The translations under genes and the position numbers were made by a program. The notes below the pieces were generated by a model that had not been told where the DNA came from, did not search any database, and saw only the letters and a list, made by a program, of their open reading frames with translations. DNA of 64,000 bases from contig CAUJNA010003243.1 of the NCBI GenBank assembly GCA_963377175.1, positions 686,279-750,278 on the forward strand, read 5' to 3'. Positions 10,709 to 21,200 of this stretch are shown piece by piece; position 1 is the stretch's first letter, and the number at the start of each line of letters is the position of its first letter. Origin of the DNA: Effrenium voratum. Taxonomy: Eukaryota > Sar > Dinophyceae > Suessiales > Symbiodiniaceae.

Positions 10709-10840
10709 GTGGCGGGTGTGTCCCGTTTTTTGGGTCCAGACTTCTGCACTCCAGGATTCCAATTTCCAGGTTCTTTGGGTTGGTTTCCTTGAAAACCCGA
10801 AAAAAAACTTCTTTTCTTCCCTTGATCAGCTGGAGCCAAA

Positions 10841-10959
10841 ATGGCTGTGGGTCAAAACCAATGGTACCATCTTGGGGTAGGTGCACCACCCATTTTAGTC
10901 TATTTTAGTGGGGATTGGAATGTTCACTGGGGGTACGGGATTTTGACCCATGGCCAAAT
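10841..10959 (+). mobile_element. Fam2 element
   Basis: ATGGCTGTGGGTCAAAACC at the left, a core with GGGGTAGGTG and TTTTAGTGGGGATTGG, and TTTTGACCCATGGCCAAAT at the right. The flanks CCAAAATGG and CCAAATAGG resemble the CCAANTGG targets seen at 16,570 and 35,787. Confidence 0.8.
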
Positions 10960-11439
10960 AGGTTGCCTCAAAAAAACGATATAGATCGTTGGACACGAAT
11001 CTTTTGGTCTGCTTCTCGTTTTTCCTTGAAACACGGCAAGATTGACTGCTCGTCTGTTGGTTTGGTCACCGACGCTTCAGCCGAATGGTTTGCTTCCCGA
11101 ACAGGGGACGTCCGCACCCAGAACTAAGCAACAAACGAGGAGCAACCATTAGTCGGCGCAATGTCAGAATGATTTCCATTGGCACAGGCACTGCCGTTTC
11201 CGCAGTTCATTTGAGAAGACGTTAAACCTACGGATCGCATTCGATTGGCCTCTCTTATCCTCTTGGCGAGGGGCTTGCGTATCTCGTAAGTTCGTGAACT
11301 GAAGGAACCACCAGAAGGTGTGGGCATAGCTTCCAGAACAACGGGAAACCGACCATTGTTAGAGACAAGCCTCCTCTCAATTGTGTTTGTCCGAAAAGCT
11401 GGTGGACGTTTTGAGGCTTTCTTTAAGAAGAACGCAACA

Positions 11440-11472
<33 letters not shown>

Positions 11473-12279
11473 CACCAAAAAAGGCACACCCATGCGGGCT
11501 TGTCCCTTTTTTGAGGGTGTTGATTTGGGCTTGTCTTAGGGAAGCTAAATTCTAGTGATGCCTTCCTCATTCTTTCCAGGGATCCTTTTTTCTAGAAAAC
11601 CTCCAGAAACCCAGGGGAAACGCCCGGTTTTCGGAAAGAACGATGGTTGGAAAGAATGGGGAATCAACCCTTAGATACATTCACACCGCCTGCGTTTTTC
11701 GGTGGGTTCCAAGCCGATTCGGCTTTCGGCAGGATGGCGAGGGCGTAGAGGTGGCGTGGAGCCCCGGCGAGGCGATATGAAAGGAAGCGCGCAGAAGTGG
11801 CTTGCCGCTTTTTTTTGCGGCTGGCCCTTTGCGGGTGTGTTGGTTTTTAAATGGGAAACCAACAAAAAAAGCTACCAAAAATGTGGGGTCCCCCCAAAAA
11901 AGAGGTTCAAAGGGAAAACAAGCAAAAATCAACACCAAACAACGGAGGGACCCCTAAAAACGAGACACACCCGTCTGAGGTTTGGGCAAGATTTCTAGTC
12001 TGTCCATTTGCGCTGCGTTCAACTCGGCGCATTTTGAGCGATTCCACCGGTAGAAGTGGGTAAGGCTACAACAAGCTCACCATGAAGAGGTCCCTCACTT
12101 GGGGATTCAATGAATAAACAAAACTTGAAAGCTCCATGGTTTGTGTGTAGTAGACGTGTCCACACCGCATAGCTCTGTATTTGCATGTGCATGTGGAATC
12201 GCGCGAATGTGAACATATACATGAATACACGTTTGAACACACGGCTGCACATACCCTGCCGTGAGTGTGGTGATGTCAG

Positions 12280-12310
<31 letters not shown>

Positions 12311-12423
12311 ATGTACAGGCCTAAGCGAGTGTATATAATCGCATAGCGCTTCAAGGTCTTTCCGGGAGCCATAGCTGAGGGAGGAACTCTTGCGTGCTTC
12401 AGTCCATGCGGGTCTAGTCTCAG
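10960..12423. other. intergenic or intronic DNA with a Fam1 element and microsatellites
   Basis: Apart from the Fam1 copy at 11,552, a CT/AT microsatellite at 11,440-11,472 and an AT run at 12,280-12,310, I see nothing supported. A 67-codon - strand ORF (11,124-11,327) is serine/asparagine-rich and unrecognised. Confidence 0.4.
11552..11674. mobile_element. Fam1 element
   Basis: Contains CTAGAAAACCTCCAGAAACC, then a GGAAAGAACGATGG core and the GAAAGAATGGGGAATCAACC end. The outer CTAG repeats have decayed to CTAGTG and CCCTTAG. Four better copies lie at 15,975, 48,530, 52,194 and 55,573. Confidence 0.75.
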
Positions 12424-12914
12424 CTCATCGTCCGCTTTGCGAGAACCACGTTTTTCTTCTGCATGAACAGCAGCCTCTTGGCGAAACATCGTATGAGAAA
12501 AGCAGCCGCGAAAGAAGCACGTGCCTACAAAAAGGTCCAAGCTTGGACGCAATGCATTCGCGACCCCAAGCCGAGAAATGGCCATGGGTCAGAATCCCGT
12601 ACCTCCAGTGAACATCCCAATCCCCACTAAAATAGACTAAACTGGGTGGTGAATTCACCTACCCCAAAATGGGATCCCATTGGTTTTGCCCCCCAGCCGA
12701 GAAGTTTCCCTTTTCGGATCGAGGCGGCTGCCGCTGCTTCCCAGGTGCCCGGTTTGTCCCTGGTCCCCCAGTAGTGCGCTTTTACCCTTTTTTCCTTTTT
12801 TGCGAGGGTTCCCCTACTAAAATAGACTACAGAAAAAAGGGTACCCTTATTCTAACCTCTCTACTCAAGAACCTAGTTGACCTGGCCGAATTTTTTGGAG
12901 CACGGGAAAGTTGA
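12424..12914 (+). CDS. 81-codon terminal-exon ORF split by two different elements
   Basis: After the acceptor-like TAGTCTCAG, the frame from CTC 12,424 runs to 12,577. It resumes at 12,704 after a Fam2 element plus one GCCGAGAA copy, runs to 12,763, and resumes at 12,886 after a Fam8 element. It ends at TGA 12,912-12,914. The three pieces (154, 60 and 29 nt) total exactly 81 codons. The peptide is basic then alanine-rich: MRKAAAKEARAYKKVQAW, then FRIEAAAAASQVPG, ending LAEFFGARES. Unspliced, an in-frame TAA occurs inside the Fam2 element. No domain is recognised. The GC-rich islands upstream on the same strand could be earlier exons. The 3' end being a true stop is inferred. Confidence 0.5.
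12578..12695 (-). mobile_element. Fam2 element with exact 8-bp duplication, inside an ORF
   Basis: Ends ATGGCCATGGGTCAGAATCC and TTGGTTTTGCCCCCCA. GCCGAGAA flanks it at 12,570-12,577 and 12,696-12,703. No offset within the duplication gives GT-AG, GC-AG or GA-AG. Offsets ending in AG would begin CC or AA. Confidence 0.85.
12764..12880 (+). mobile_element. Fam8 element inside the same ORF
   Basis: TCCCCCAGTAGTGCGCTTT at the left, a core with CCCCTACTAAAATAGACTAC, and CTACTCAAGAACCTAG at the right. CTGG (12,760-12,763) and CCTGG (12,881-12,885) form the only visible flanking repeat. Deleting 12,764-12,885 keeps the frame. Confidence 0.7.
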
Positions 12915-13179
12915 ATGTTCTACGACACATGTTCCAAGTAGTCCCTTTCAGGCGCGCGATTGTCTTTCTGGGAGACTTTGCAAGTTGACGTTTGCTTCCA
13001 GGTGCAAAATGAAGAGCTTGAAGTGCTTCTTTTGGTGGGTCAATGTGCGCGGCGCTGAACGCCGCATCATTGGCATGATGGTCTCTTTGGCTGCGTGTCC
13101 AAACAGGGATTTGCACCCCAAACTGACGGCCTTCCTTTTGGTTTGCCTTGAACGTCAATCCAAAAGGGTCTATTTGTCT

Positions 13180-13247
13180 ATCTACTCTAATCTAATCTAA
13201 TCTAATCTAAGCTAAGCTAAGCTAAGCTAAGCTAAGCTATCTATCTA

Positions 13248-13278
<31 letters not shown>

Positions 13279-13300
13279 GTCTATCAAAGTCTATCTGTCT
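13180..13300. repeat. compound microsatellite
   Basis: Successive TCTAA, GCTAA, TATC and TGTC repeats. Confidence 0.9.
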
Positions 13301-13423
13301 GTGCCTTCAACACACAACCCTTTGGAAGCAGTCTTTTCGCAAACAGCATGACTGCGAAGGGGGGAGACAGCAGGGAGGTCTGTGTTCTTTGCGACGTGCT
13401 AGCATTGCTCCACACCTTTCATG

Positions 13424-13520
13424 ATACTGTGGATGGTTGCAAAATCCATTTCGCACCGTTCAGAAATCCTGGAATGATTCGATTCCCCCATAAACAACAA
13501 AGTTATGGTTTTAACCATGG
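13424..13520. mobile_element. Fam11 element, partial
   Basis: TACTGTGGATGGTTGCAAAA followed by TCCATTTCGCACCGTT and a downstream AACCATGGC, as in the full copy at 44,484-44,640. Confidence 0.5.
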
Positions 13521-15974
13521 CTTCTTTGGTGGCACGAACTGGCTTTCGCCCATCCAAGGACGTGGGTCTGTCTTTTTGTTGTGGGAATGTACCCTTTTCT
13601 TGCTGGTTTTAGAGGGAACGGCCAAAAGGACAACCACCCTTTTGGGGGTCAAAAGTCACAGCCAGACGTTGCTTTTCTTGGAGCCTCGGTTGCATTGGAT
13701 ATGCTCAGCCCTTCCTTGGCCAGGGGCCTATGCCCCGAAGGGCAGCCGGAGGCTCAGAAAGGCCCAGCCAAGAGCCTGCGGCGGTCCAAACGTTGAAAGA
13801 ATCTCTTCACTCCCGTCCTTCTGTTTTCTCATTTTTTCAAAAAGGAGCGGCATTTTCTATGAACGATTTTCGAGGTTCATTCTTCTCACTCATCCTTATC
13901 TGCCTATTTTTTGACGCGAGCTCACCGATATTTTTTGGGGTAGCACGAGCTCCATAGAGGCCTCCTTTACTTGGGGATCGAATTCTCGAGTCAGCTTTTG
14001 GGATGGTAAACATTTGCGACCTGGAGGAGCTTAGCTGTTTGATGTCCCCCTTTTCTGATGCCCCCGAGATTGTTTCTTACGGTTGACATGTTTTTACATA
14101 TTTCTGAACATCCGTGTTACTTTGGTGTACCCTGGGCACTGGGGTTGGGCGATGCTATCCTCAATCATTTCAGTGAGCACACAGCTTGTAAACTGGCCAA
14201 GGGCTGTTTGCAGAAGCCGGACATTCGTTCTGATGGACACGGCATTTTTTCCTCTTTTTTTTTTTAAATAATAGTTGTTTTTCCTCCAGGATGCAACCAG
14301 TGTTCCGTGGGCATTGCGGCATTCCTCGTCGTGGGGGGGGTGGAAAAGCCAGCTGGACGCCCAACAGAATGGGCCTTCCTTCCTGGGTTGTTTCCCCTTT
14401 CTTTTTTTGGTTCCGGAACCGAACCAACCCAAAACCAGGCCGCCCCTTTTTCCTCGACCAACACACAATGCCCAGAAACAAATCCTCTGGAGGTTTTGTT
14501 GCTTCCATCATCTATATTTGCCCCGTGGATTCCTCTTCAGAAAATGCTAAAAGAGTGCAACATCATGCAACAATTGGTGGAATCGTTGCGTCTAAACTGG
14601 GTTTGTCTGAAATTAGGGACCCACACACCCATCATTTCGGGTTTCCTTTTTGGCTTGTTTCCCTTTACCTTGCTTGTGCTCAGTCGGGAATGAGCCTGCC
14701 AGTGTTTGGGACTGAACCTGAAGAAGGAAACCATAGGGGATGGTTTTTCTCCGGGGCATTCTGTCTCTCCTTCACCGGCGATCGGACCAGCAAGTATAAC
14801 CCAGAAAAGGGATCCGATCGGGGGCATTCTTCGGCGCGGCTCAGGCGCCCACAGAGACGGGCCAAAGAGAGCAGCCCAGGCGGGGCTTGTTCAAAATGGG
14901 GGGAAGCCAAAGGAGACCAAAGGAACCTGGTTGGTGTTTTTTTAGACCAAGGGAAACCACAGGAACCGGTTTGGTGTGCTTTTTTTTTGGCGGGGGCTTC
15001 AATGTTTGAGAAGCCCTGATCGGGAAGAGAAGGCTGAATTTCAAGTTGTGATGGGCGCCATCGGCCAGAGTTTTTTTCTTTACATTACCCCTGATTCCCT
15101 TTACAGGGAAGCCAACAGTCAGCTTCCCACTGTTTGGTGCTTTGGATTGATGGTTTGGGATTTGAACTTGCAGAGGGAAAATGGGAAACCGCCCCGTAGC
15201 CACCAAACCGCCAATCCAAACCACCAATTCGAGGGAAGCTGAAAAAGGAGGTGGTTGAACATTTTGGTGGTGGAAGCCGCCAATCCAAACACGCAAGTGG
15301 CCACACCCCCAGGCCCGCCCGTTTGAGGGGGACTCCTTGTGATTGAGGCCGCAGCCCTCTCTGTGGGAAGCTAAGCGCGGGACTCGGCCGGCGGATCCGC
15401 CGTTTTTCTTCTTTTCTTCGGCGTCTGGGTCAACGTCTGGTACCGTCCTATTGCTTTGCCGTCTACTTACAAATGCTGGTGGAAGTCAAGATTGAAGTCC
15501 CAGGTTTCAGGATGGACGCTGGCCGAGAACAAACAACAAGCCGGTAGTTCAGGAAACTTCCCGCGGGGTTCGGCCGACCTTTTCCTGCTGGTCATGGAGG
15601 TGACTACTCGCAGGTCGCTTGTTTGACGTATCCGGCTGGTTTTGCATGTCTTGATGAGCTTTCCCCAAACTGCCACCATGCCTTTGTAAGTTCTCTAGCA
15701 AACGATTTGGATGTGCTTTCTGTGGATGTCACCAGTTCCTCTTTTGGTTGCTTCTTCTTTTAGTAATCTTGTAGTACTCTTCTGAGTCCTACAGGGCTGG
15801 ATCCACAAAAACCACATCCAAACCGTTTTCTAGGACTGCGGCATGGCATACATGCTGCACATACATCATGGCAGTTTGGGGCTCGGGCTGTGCCCAGCAG
15901 GTTGCTGTTGAGCAAGGATGGGGCAGGTTGGAGAGAAGAACAGTACAGGTTTCAGGTTGGAAGTTGGAGTAATT

Positions 15975-16100
15975 CTAGGGGTTGATTCCTTGTCCATTCT
16001 TTTCAGCCAGTGTTCTTTTCAAACACCAGCCATTTCCCCGGGGTTTTGGTGGTTTTCTAGAAAGAAGGATCCCTGGAAAGAATGGGGAAGTTACCCCTAG
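15975..16100. mobile_element. Fam1 element
   Basis: Perfect ends CTAGGGGTTGATTCC and GGGGAAGTTACCCCTAG. The interior has the CATTCTTTTCAGCC and GGAAAGAATGGGG arms of a hairpin. Confidence 0.85.
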
Positions 16101-16320
16101 AGAAATGTAAACAGAGGCAGAGAAGCAGGGAAGTAGAGAAGCAGAGAAGGAGAGGCGGCGGAGAGGAGGCGGAGAGGAGGCGGAGCAGCGGAGTGGTGGC
16201 AACGAGGCAAAGAAGAAGCGTAGAGGGGGCGGAGATGCGGCAGAGAGGGAGAGGCAGAGCCACACGAGAGAGAGAGAGAGAGAGAGAATAAAAAAGAGAG
16301 ATACGGAGAGGGAGTGGGAG
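16101..16320. repeat. GA-rich low-complexity tract
   Basis: AGAG, GGCGGAGAGG and GAGAGA repeats. Open frames on both strands here are compositional. Confidence 0.85.
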
Positions 16321-16368
16321 GCCGGGAGGGAGGCAAAGCGAGACCACGCCCCATGCTCAAAGGCACCA

Positions 16369-17127
16369 GTGTCATGCTGGGCCTTGTATGCACTGTATGC
16401 ACCATCAAGTGTGTGCACAAACATACTGGAAGGGTGGTTTCCCTGCCCAAAAAGGGGGGGGGGGGTTGTAAAGTTGTACCCTGGAAGCCTCACAAAAGCG
16501 CACCAGACGTCAGGGAATTCCCCACCACAGCCAACTCCAGGGAATGTTTTTCCCTTTCCAGGACTTCCCCCAAGTGGCCATGGGTCAAAATTCTGTACCC
16601 CCAGTGACCATCCCAATCCCCACTAGAATAAAGCCTAAACTGGGTGGTGAATTCACCTACCCCGAAATGGTACCATTGGTTTTGACCCACAGCCAAGTGG
16701 AGCCGGAACTGCTGCGGGCATGCCTGTCCGAGGCCTCGGCCCAGCCTGGATCCCAAGGAATGGTTCAGGCGCTTTCCGCCGTCGAACTCGGAGCTCGGAG
16801 CTCGGAGCTCGGGGCTCGGAGCGCGGCGGAGCGCGAGTGCTCCGAGTCGCGCGTGGCGAGTCGAGTCGGCTCGGCCAGGAGTCTGGAGAAGGAGCAAGAA
16901 ATGAGGGCCAGGCCGGGTGCGGAGTGATAATCGGAGCGCGGGCGGTTGCGCGGAGCGGCTTTCATGCCGCCTTGGGGCGAAATGCAGGGTTTCCTCATCT
17001 TCAGGCGCCATATGAAGTGCTGATGGTGGTGGTAGTGGTGGTGGTGGAGGTGGTGGAGGTGGTGGAGGTGGTGGTGGTGGTGGTGGTGGTGGTGGTCTTC
17101 CATGCTCAGTTTTGCTCTCCCATCTGA
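16369..17127 (+). CDS. 212-codon ORF interrupted by a Fam2 element, product unknown
   Basis: Removing 16,578-16,700 (Fam2 plus one CCAAGTGG) joins the frame of 16,369-16,577 to 16,701-17,127 in phase, giving 212 codons. The join region is proline/glycine-rich (GNSPPQPTPGNVFPFPGL, then PPSGAGTAAG). The C-terminus runs into a GGT repeat read as polyvaline, so the true end is doubtful. A second frame is also coherent across the same join: TTTCCAG, then GAC TTC CCC CAA GTG GAG CCG, reading VEPELLRACLSEASAQPG. Without removal, the element introduces TAG at 16,624-16,626. No family recognised. Confidence 0.38.
16578..16692 (-). mobile_element. Fam2 element with exact 8-bp duplication
   Basis: CCATGGGTCAAAATTC and GGTTTTGACCCACAG ends. 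CCAAGTGG lies at 16,570-16,577 and 16,693-16,700. Within the duplication the possible intron boundaries are GT-AA or TG-AG, not GT-AG. Confidence 0.85.
17018..17097. repeat. GGT/GGA trinucleotide repeat
   Basis: GGTGGTGGTAGTGGTGGTGG type over 80 bp. Confidence 0.9.
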
Positions 17128-17218
17128 CATGGAACCCACCAGTGGGTCGGTTCCTTGAAAGGAAAGCGGGGCCCGTGCCGTCCGGTCAGATTTCCATGTT
17201 GGGAGGGTAAACCGGAGA

Positions 17219-17545
17219 GTGATGAGCTCAACCCTACAGCTAACTCCGACCAATATTGACACGGGGTCCTGGAAGACCATTCTCCTTTTGAAGGGACCGC
17301 CTGTCAGGTTCCACGTTCTATACTTGAAAGGAGGGCAACTCCCACAGGCTGGCACCATGCTTAGCTTTGCCCCTTGCCTAGACATTGCACACGTCAGGTT
17401 GAATGGCCATAGCGGATTTGGCTCTGACTGGTCAAGTCGAGGACGGGGGACAGACACGTTGCGGAGCTTTACCTTGGCAAGCCGAATTTGGTGCGGACGC
17501 ACCATTTTCGGAGGTTTGCCTTCAAGTGCGTGTGTCCTTTTTTAG
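17219..17545 (+). CDS. 109-codon ORF, product unknown
   Basis: The ORF looks protein-like (NIDTGSWKTILLLKGPPVRF, then SFAPCLDIAHVRLNGHSGFG) but no domain is recognised. The - strand is also open through the same region (16,765-17,505), so the strand is uncertain. A possible donor or stop lies at TTTTTTAG 17,540. 17,546-18,213 shows nothing I can support. Confidence 0.25.
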   Translation: MMSSTLQLTPTNIDTGSWKTILLLKGPPVRFHVLYLKGGQLPQAGTMLSFAPCLDIAHVRLNGHSGFGSDWSSRGRGTDTLRSFTLASRIWCGRTIFGGLPSSACVLF

Positions 17546-18213
17546 GAGATCTCCCAAAATGGTTGCTTTTCTTTGACCACCCAAATAGGGGGTATCCTCA
17601 AAATGGCAGATCCAAATAGGGGCGAAGCCGCCTTGGATGTTTGTCTGGATTCCCCTTCCTCGAGCTGTGCCCAGTTGTGCCCCCGAAAAAGGGAAGCGCT
17701 GCTTTCCGGGAAAAGGGGGAAGATGTTCAGGTGACCCGGGTCATACATAGGCTAACCTTGCGTGCTGTGTGTTGACCTTGCGCAATTTTGCCTTCTCTTG
17801 GTTTTGGCAGTAGCTTTGCAAGATTTGACTCTGGTTCTGTGCTTACCGGCACCAAGCAGAGAGGCTGAGAGACGCAGGCGTAGGTGATTGTTTTGATCGG
17901 GGAAACCTTACACTCGTGCATCACATTTGCTTGTCTTCATCACCTGTCGAAATAAATTTCAACAAGGAATTCGCTTGCAAATGCTTGGACACAACAAATT
18001 ACCGCTGAAGCACTCCTGGTCTCCACTCAGGATGCATCTGGTAGCTTCGTCCGGCTTTTCCAAACGAGCCCAAGCGAAGCTCCCAGGAGCGAATCCACCA
18101 GAGAGGCACGCGATTCGGCCGGGGCCGGGGCGAAATCGTCTCGAGGTTTGGAATGAGGAAACGATTCTTGAGGCTCGGTGATTCGGTGATTCTTGAGGCT
18201 TGGGGATTTCCTG

Positions 18214-21200
18214 GTATTTTTGCCGTCGTGAGGTTGGGAGTAGCAAGAGTCTTGCTGGTGAGCTCCATGTATTTTTGCCGTCGTGAGGTTGGGAGTAGCA
18301 AGAGTCTTGCTGGTGAGCTCCATGTATTTTTGCCGTCGTGATGTTGGGAGTAGCAAGAGTTTTGCTGGTGAACTCCATGTATTTTTGCCGTCGTGAGGTT
18401 GGGAGTAGCAAGAGTCTTGCTGGTGAGCTCCATGTATTTTTGCCGTCGTGAGGTTGGGAGTAGCAAGAGTCTTGCTGGTGAGCTCCATGTACTTTTGCCG
18501 TCGTGATGTTGGGAGTAGCAAGAGTTTTGCTGGTGAACTCCATGTATTTTTGCCGTCGTGAGGTTGGGAGTAGCAAGAGTCTTGCTGGTGAGCTCCATGT
18601 ATTTTTGCCGTCGTGATGTTGGGAGTAGCAAGAGTTTTGCTGGTGAACTCCATGTATTTTTGCCGTCGTGAGGTTGGGAGTAGCAAGAGTCTTGCTGGTG
18701 AGCTCCATGTATTTTTGCCGTCGTGATGTTGGGAGTAGCAAGAGTTTGCTGGTGAACTCCATGTATTTTTGCCGTCGTGATGTTGGGAGTAGCAAGAGTT
18801 TTGCTGGTGAACTCCATGTATTTTTGCCGTCGTGATGTTGGGAGTAGCAAGAGTTTTGCTGGTGAACTCCATGTATTTTTGCCGCCGTGATGTTGGGAGT
18901 AGCAAGAGTTTTGCTGGTGAACTCCATGTATTTTTGCCGTCGTGATGTTGGGAGTAGCAAGAGTTTTGCTGGTGAACTCCATGTATTTTTGCCGTCGTGA
19001 TGTTGGGAGTAGCAAGAGTTTTGCTGGTGAACTCCATGTATTTTTCCATGTATTTTTGCCGTCGTTCTTGAGCGTTGGGAGTAGCAAGAGCTGCTGGTGA
19101 ACTCCATGTATTTTTTCCAATGATGTTGGGCAGCAAGAGTTTTGCTGGTGAACCTATGTATTTTTGCCGCCGTGATGTTGGGAGTAGAAAGAGTTTTGGT
19201 TGGTGAAGTCCATGTATTTTTTGCCGTCGTGATGTTGGGAGTAGCAAGAGTTTTGCTGGTGAACCATGTATTTTTGCAGTCGCGATGTTGGGAGTAGCAA
19301 GAGCCGTTGGTGAACTCCATGTATTTTTGCTGTCGATGTTGGGAGTAGCAAGAGTTTTGCTGTGAACTTCCATGCATTTTGCTGTCGTGATGTTGGGAGT
19401 AGCAAGAGTTTTGCTGGTGAACTCCATGTATTTTTGCAGCCGCGATGTTGGGAGTAGCAAGAGTTTTGCTGGTGAAGTCCATGTATTTTTGCAGCCGTGA
19501 TGTTGGGAGTAGCAAGAGTTTTGCTGGTGAACTCCATGTATTTTTGCCGTCGTGATGTTGGGAGTAGCAAGAGTTTTGCTGGTGAAGTCCATGTATTTTT
19601 GCAGCCGCGATGTTGGGAGTAGCAAGAGTTTTGCTGGTGAACTCCATGTATTTTTGCAGGCGCGATGTTGGGAGTCGCAAGAGTTTTGCTGGTGAACTCC
19701 ATAGCTTGCCGTCGATGTTGTATACAAGAGTTTTGTTGGTGAAGTCCATGTATTTTTGCCGTCGTGATGTTGGGAGTAGCAAGAGTTTTGCTGGTGAAGT
19801 CCATGCATTGCAGCCGCGATGTTGGGAGTAGCAAGAGTTTTGCTGGTGAACTCCATGCGTATTTTTGCAGCCGCGATGTTGGGAGTAGCAAGAGTTTTGC
19901 TGGTGAACTCCATATATTTTGCCGTCGTGATGTTGGGAGTAGCAAGAGTTTTGCTGGTGAAGCCCATGTATTTTGCAGCCGCGATGTTGGGAGTAGCAAG
20001 AGTTTTGCTGGTGAAGTCCATGTATTTTTGCAGCCGCGATGTTGGGAGTAGCAAGAGTTTTGCTGGTGAAATCCATGCATTTTTTGCAGCCGCGATGTTG
20101 GAGTAGCAAGAGTTATTGAGAACTCATGCATTTTGCAGTCGTGATGTTGGGAGTAGCAAGAGTTTTGCTGGTGAACTCCATGCATTTTGCAGTCGTGATG
20201 TTGGGAGTAGCAAGAGTTTTGCTGGTGAACTCCATGTATTTTTTGCAGCCGCGATGTTGGGAGTAGCAAGAGCTGCTGAGCTTCTCATGCATTTTGCAAG
20301 CCGCGATGTTGGGAGAGTAGCAAGAGTATTGCTGGTGAACTCCATGTATTTTTGCCGTCGTGATGTTGGGAGTAGCAAGAGTTTTGCTGGTGAAGTCCAT
20401 GTATTTTTGCAGCCGCGATGTTGGGAGTAGCAAGAGTTTTGCTGGTGAACTCCATGTATTTTTGCAGCCGCGATGTTGAGGAGTAGCAAGAGTTTTGTTG
20501 GTGAACTCCATGTATTTTTGCCGTCGTGATGTTGGGAGTAGCAAGAGTTTTGCTGGTGAAGTCCATGTATTTTGCAGCCGCGATGTTGGGAGTAGCAAGA
20601 GTTTTATGGTGAACTCCATGCATTTTGCAGTCGCATGTTGGGGAGTAAGCAAGAAGTTTTGCTGGTGAAGTCCATGTATTTTTGCAGCCGCGATGTTGGG
20701 AGTAGCAAGAGTTTTGCTGGTGAACTCCATGTATTTTTGCCGTCGTGATGTTGGGAGTAGCAAGAGTTTTGCTGGTGAAGTCCATGTATTCTTGCAGCCG
20801 CGATGTTGGGAGTAGCAAGAGTTTTGCTGGTGAACTCCATGTATTTTTGCCGTCGTGATGTTGGGAGTAGCAAGAGTTTTGCTGGTGAGTCGTGATGTTG
20901 GGAGTAGCAAGAGTTTTGCTGGTGAACTCCATGCATTTTGCAGTCGTGATGTTGGGAGTAGCAAGAGTTTTGCTGGTGAACTCCATGCATTTTTGGCGTG
21001 ATGTTGGGAGTAGCAAGAGTTTTGTTGGTGAACTCCATGCATTTTGCAGTCGTGATGTTGGGAGTAGCAAGAGTTTGCTGGTGAACTCCACTATTTTGCG
21101 TCGTGCATGTTGGGAGTAGCAAGAGTTTTGCTGGTGAACTCCATGCATTTTGCAGTCGTGATGTTGGGAGTAGCAAGAGTTTTGCTGGTGAACTCCATGT

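Larger units (their letters stand above)
12915..16368. other. element- and microsatellite-rich DNA, no supported gene
   Basis: Holds Fam11 (13,424), Fam1 (15,975) and the TCTAA/GCTAA/TGTC microsatellite at 13,180-13,290. It also holds short fragments shared with elements elsewhere: CCATAGGGGATGG at 14,735 is also at 3,965, and GCCAATCCAAACCACC near 15,210 resembles 7,540. ORFs at 14,291-15,019 cross these fragments and show no domain. Confidence 0.4.

Noticed and set aside
10829..10850. Near match to the reverse complement of the dinoflagellate spliced leader (CTGGAGCCAAAATGGCTGTG)
   Set aside because: The right half is simply the left end of the Fam2 element at 10,841, and the match has about three mismatches; no Sm-like site or transcript context is visible.
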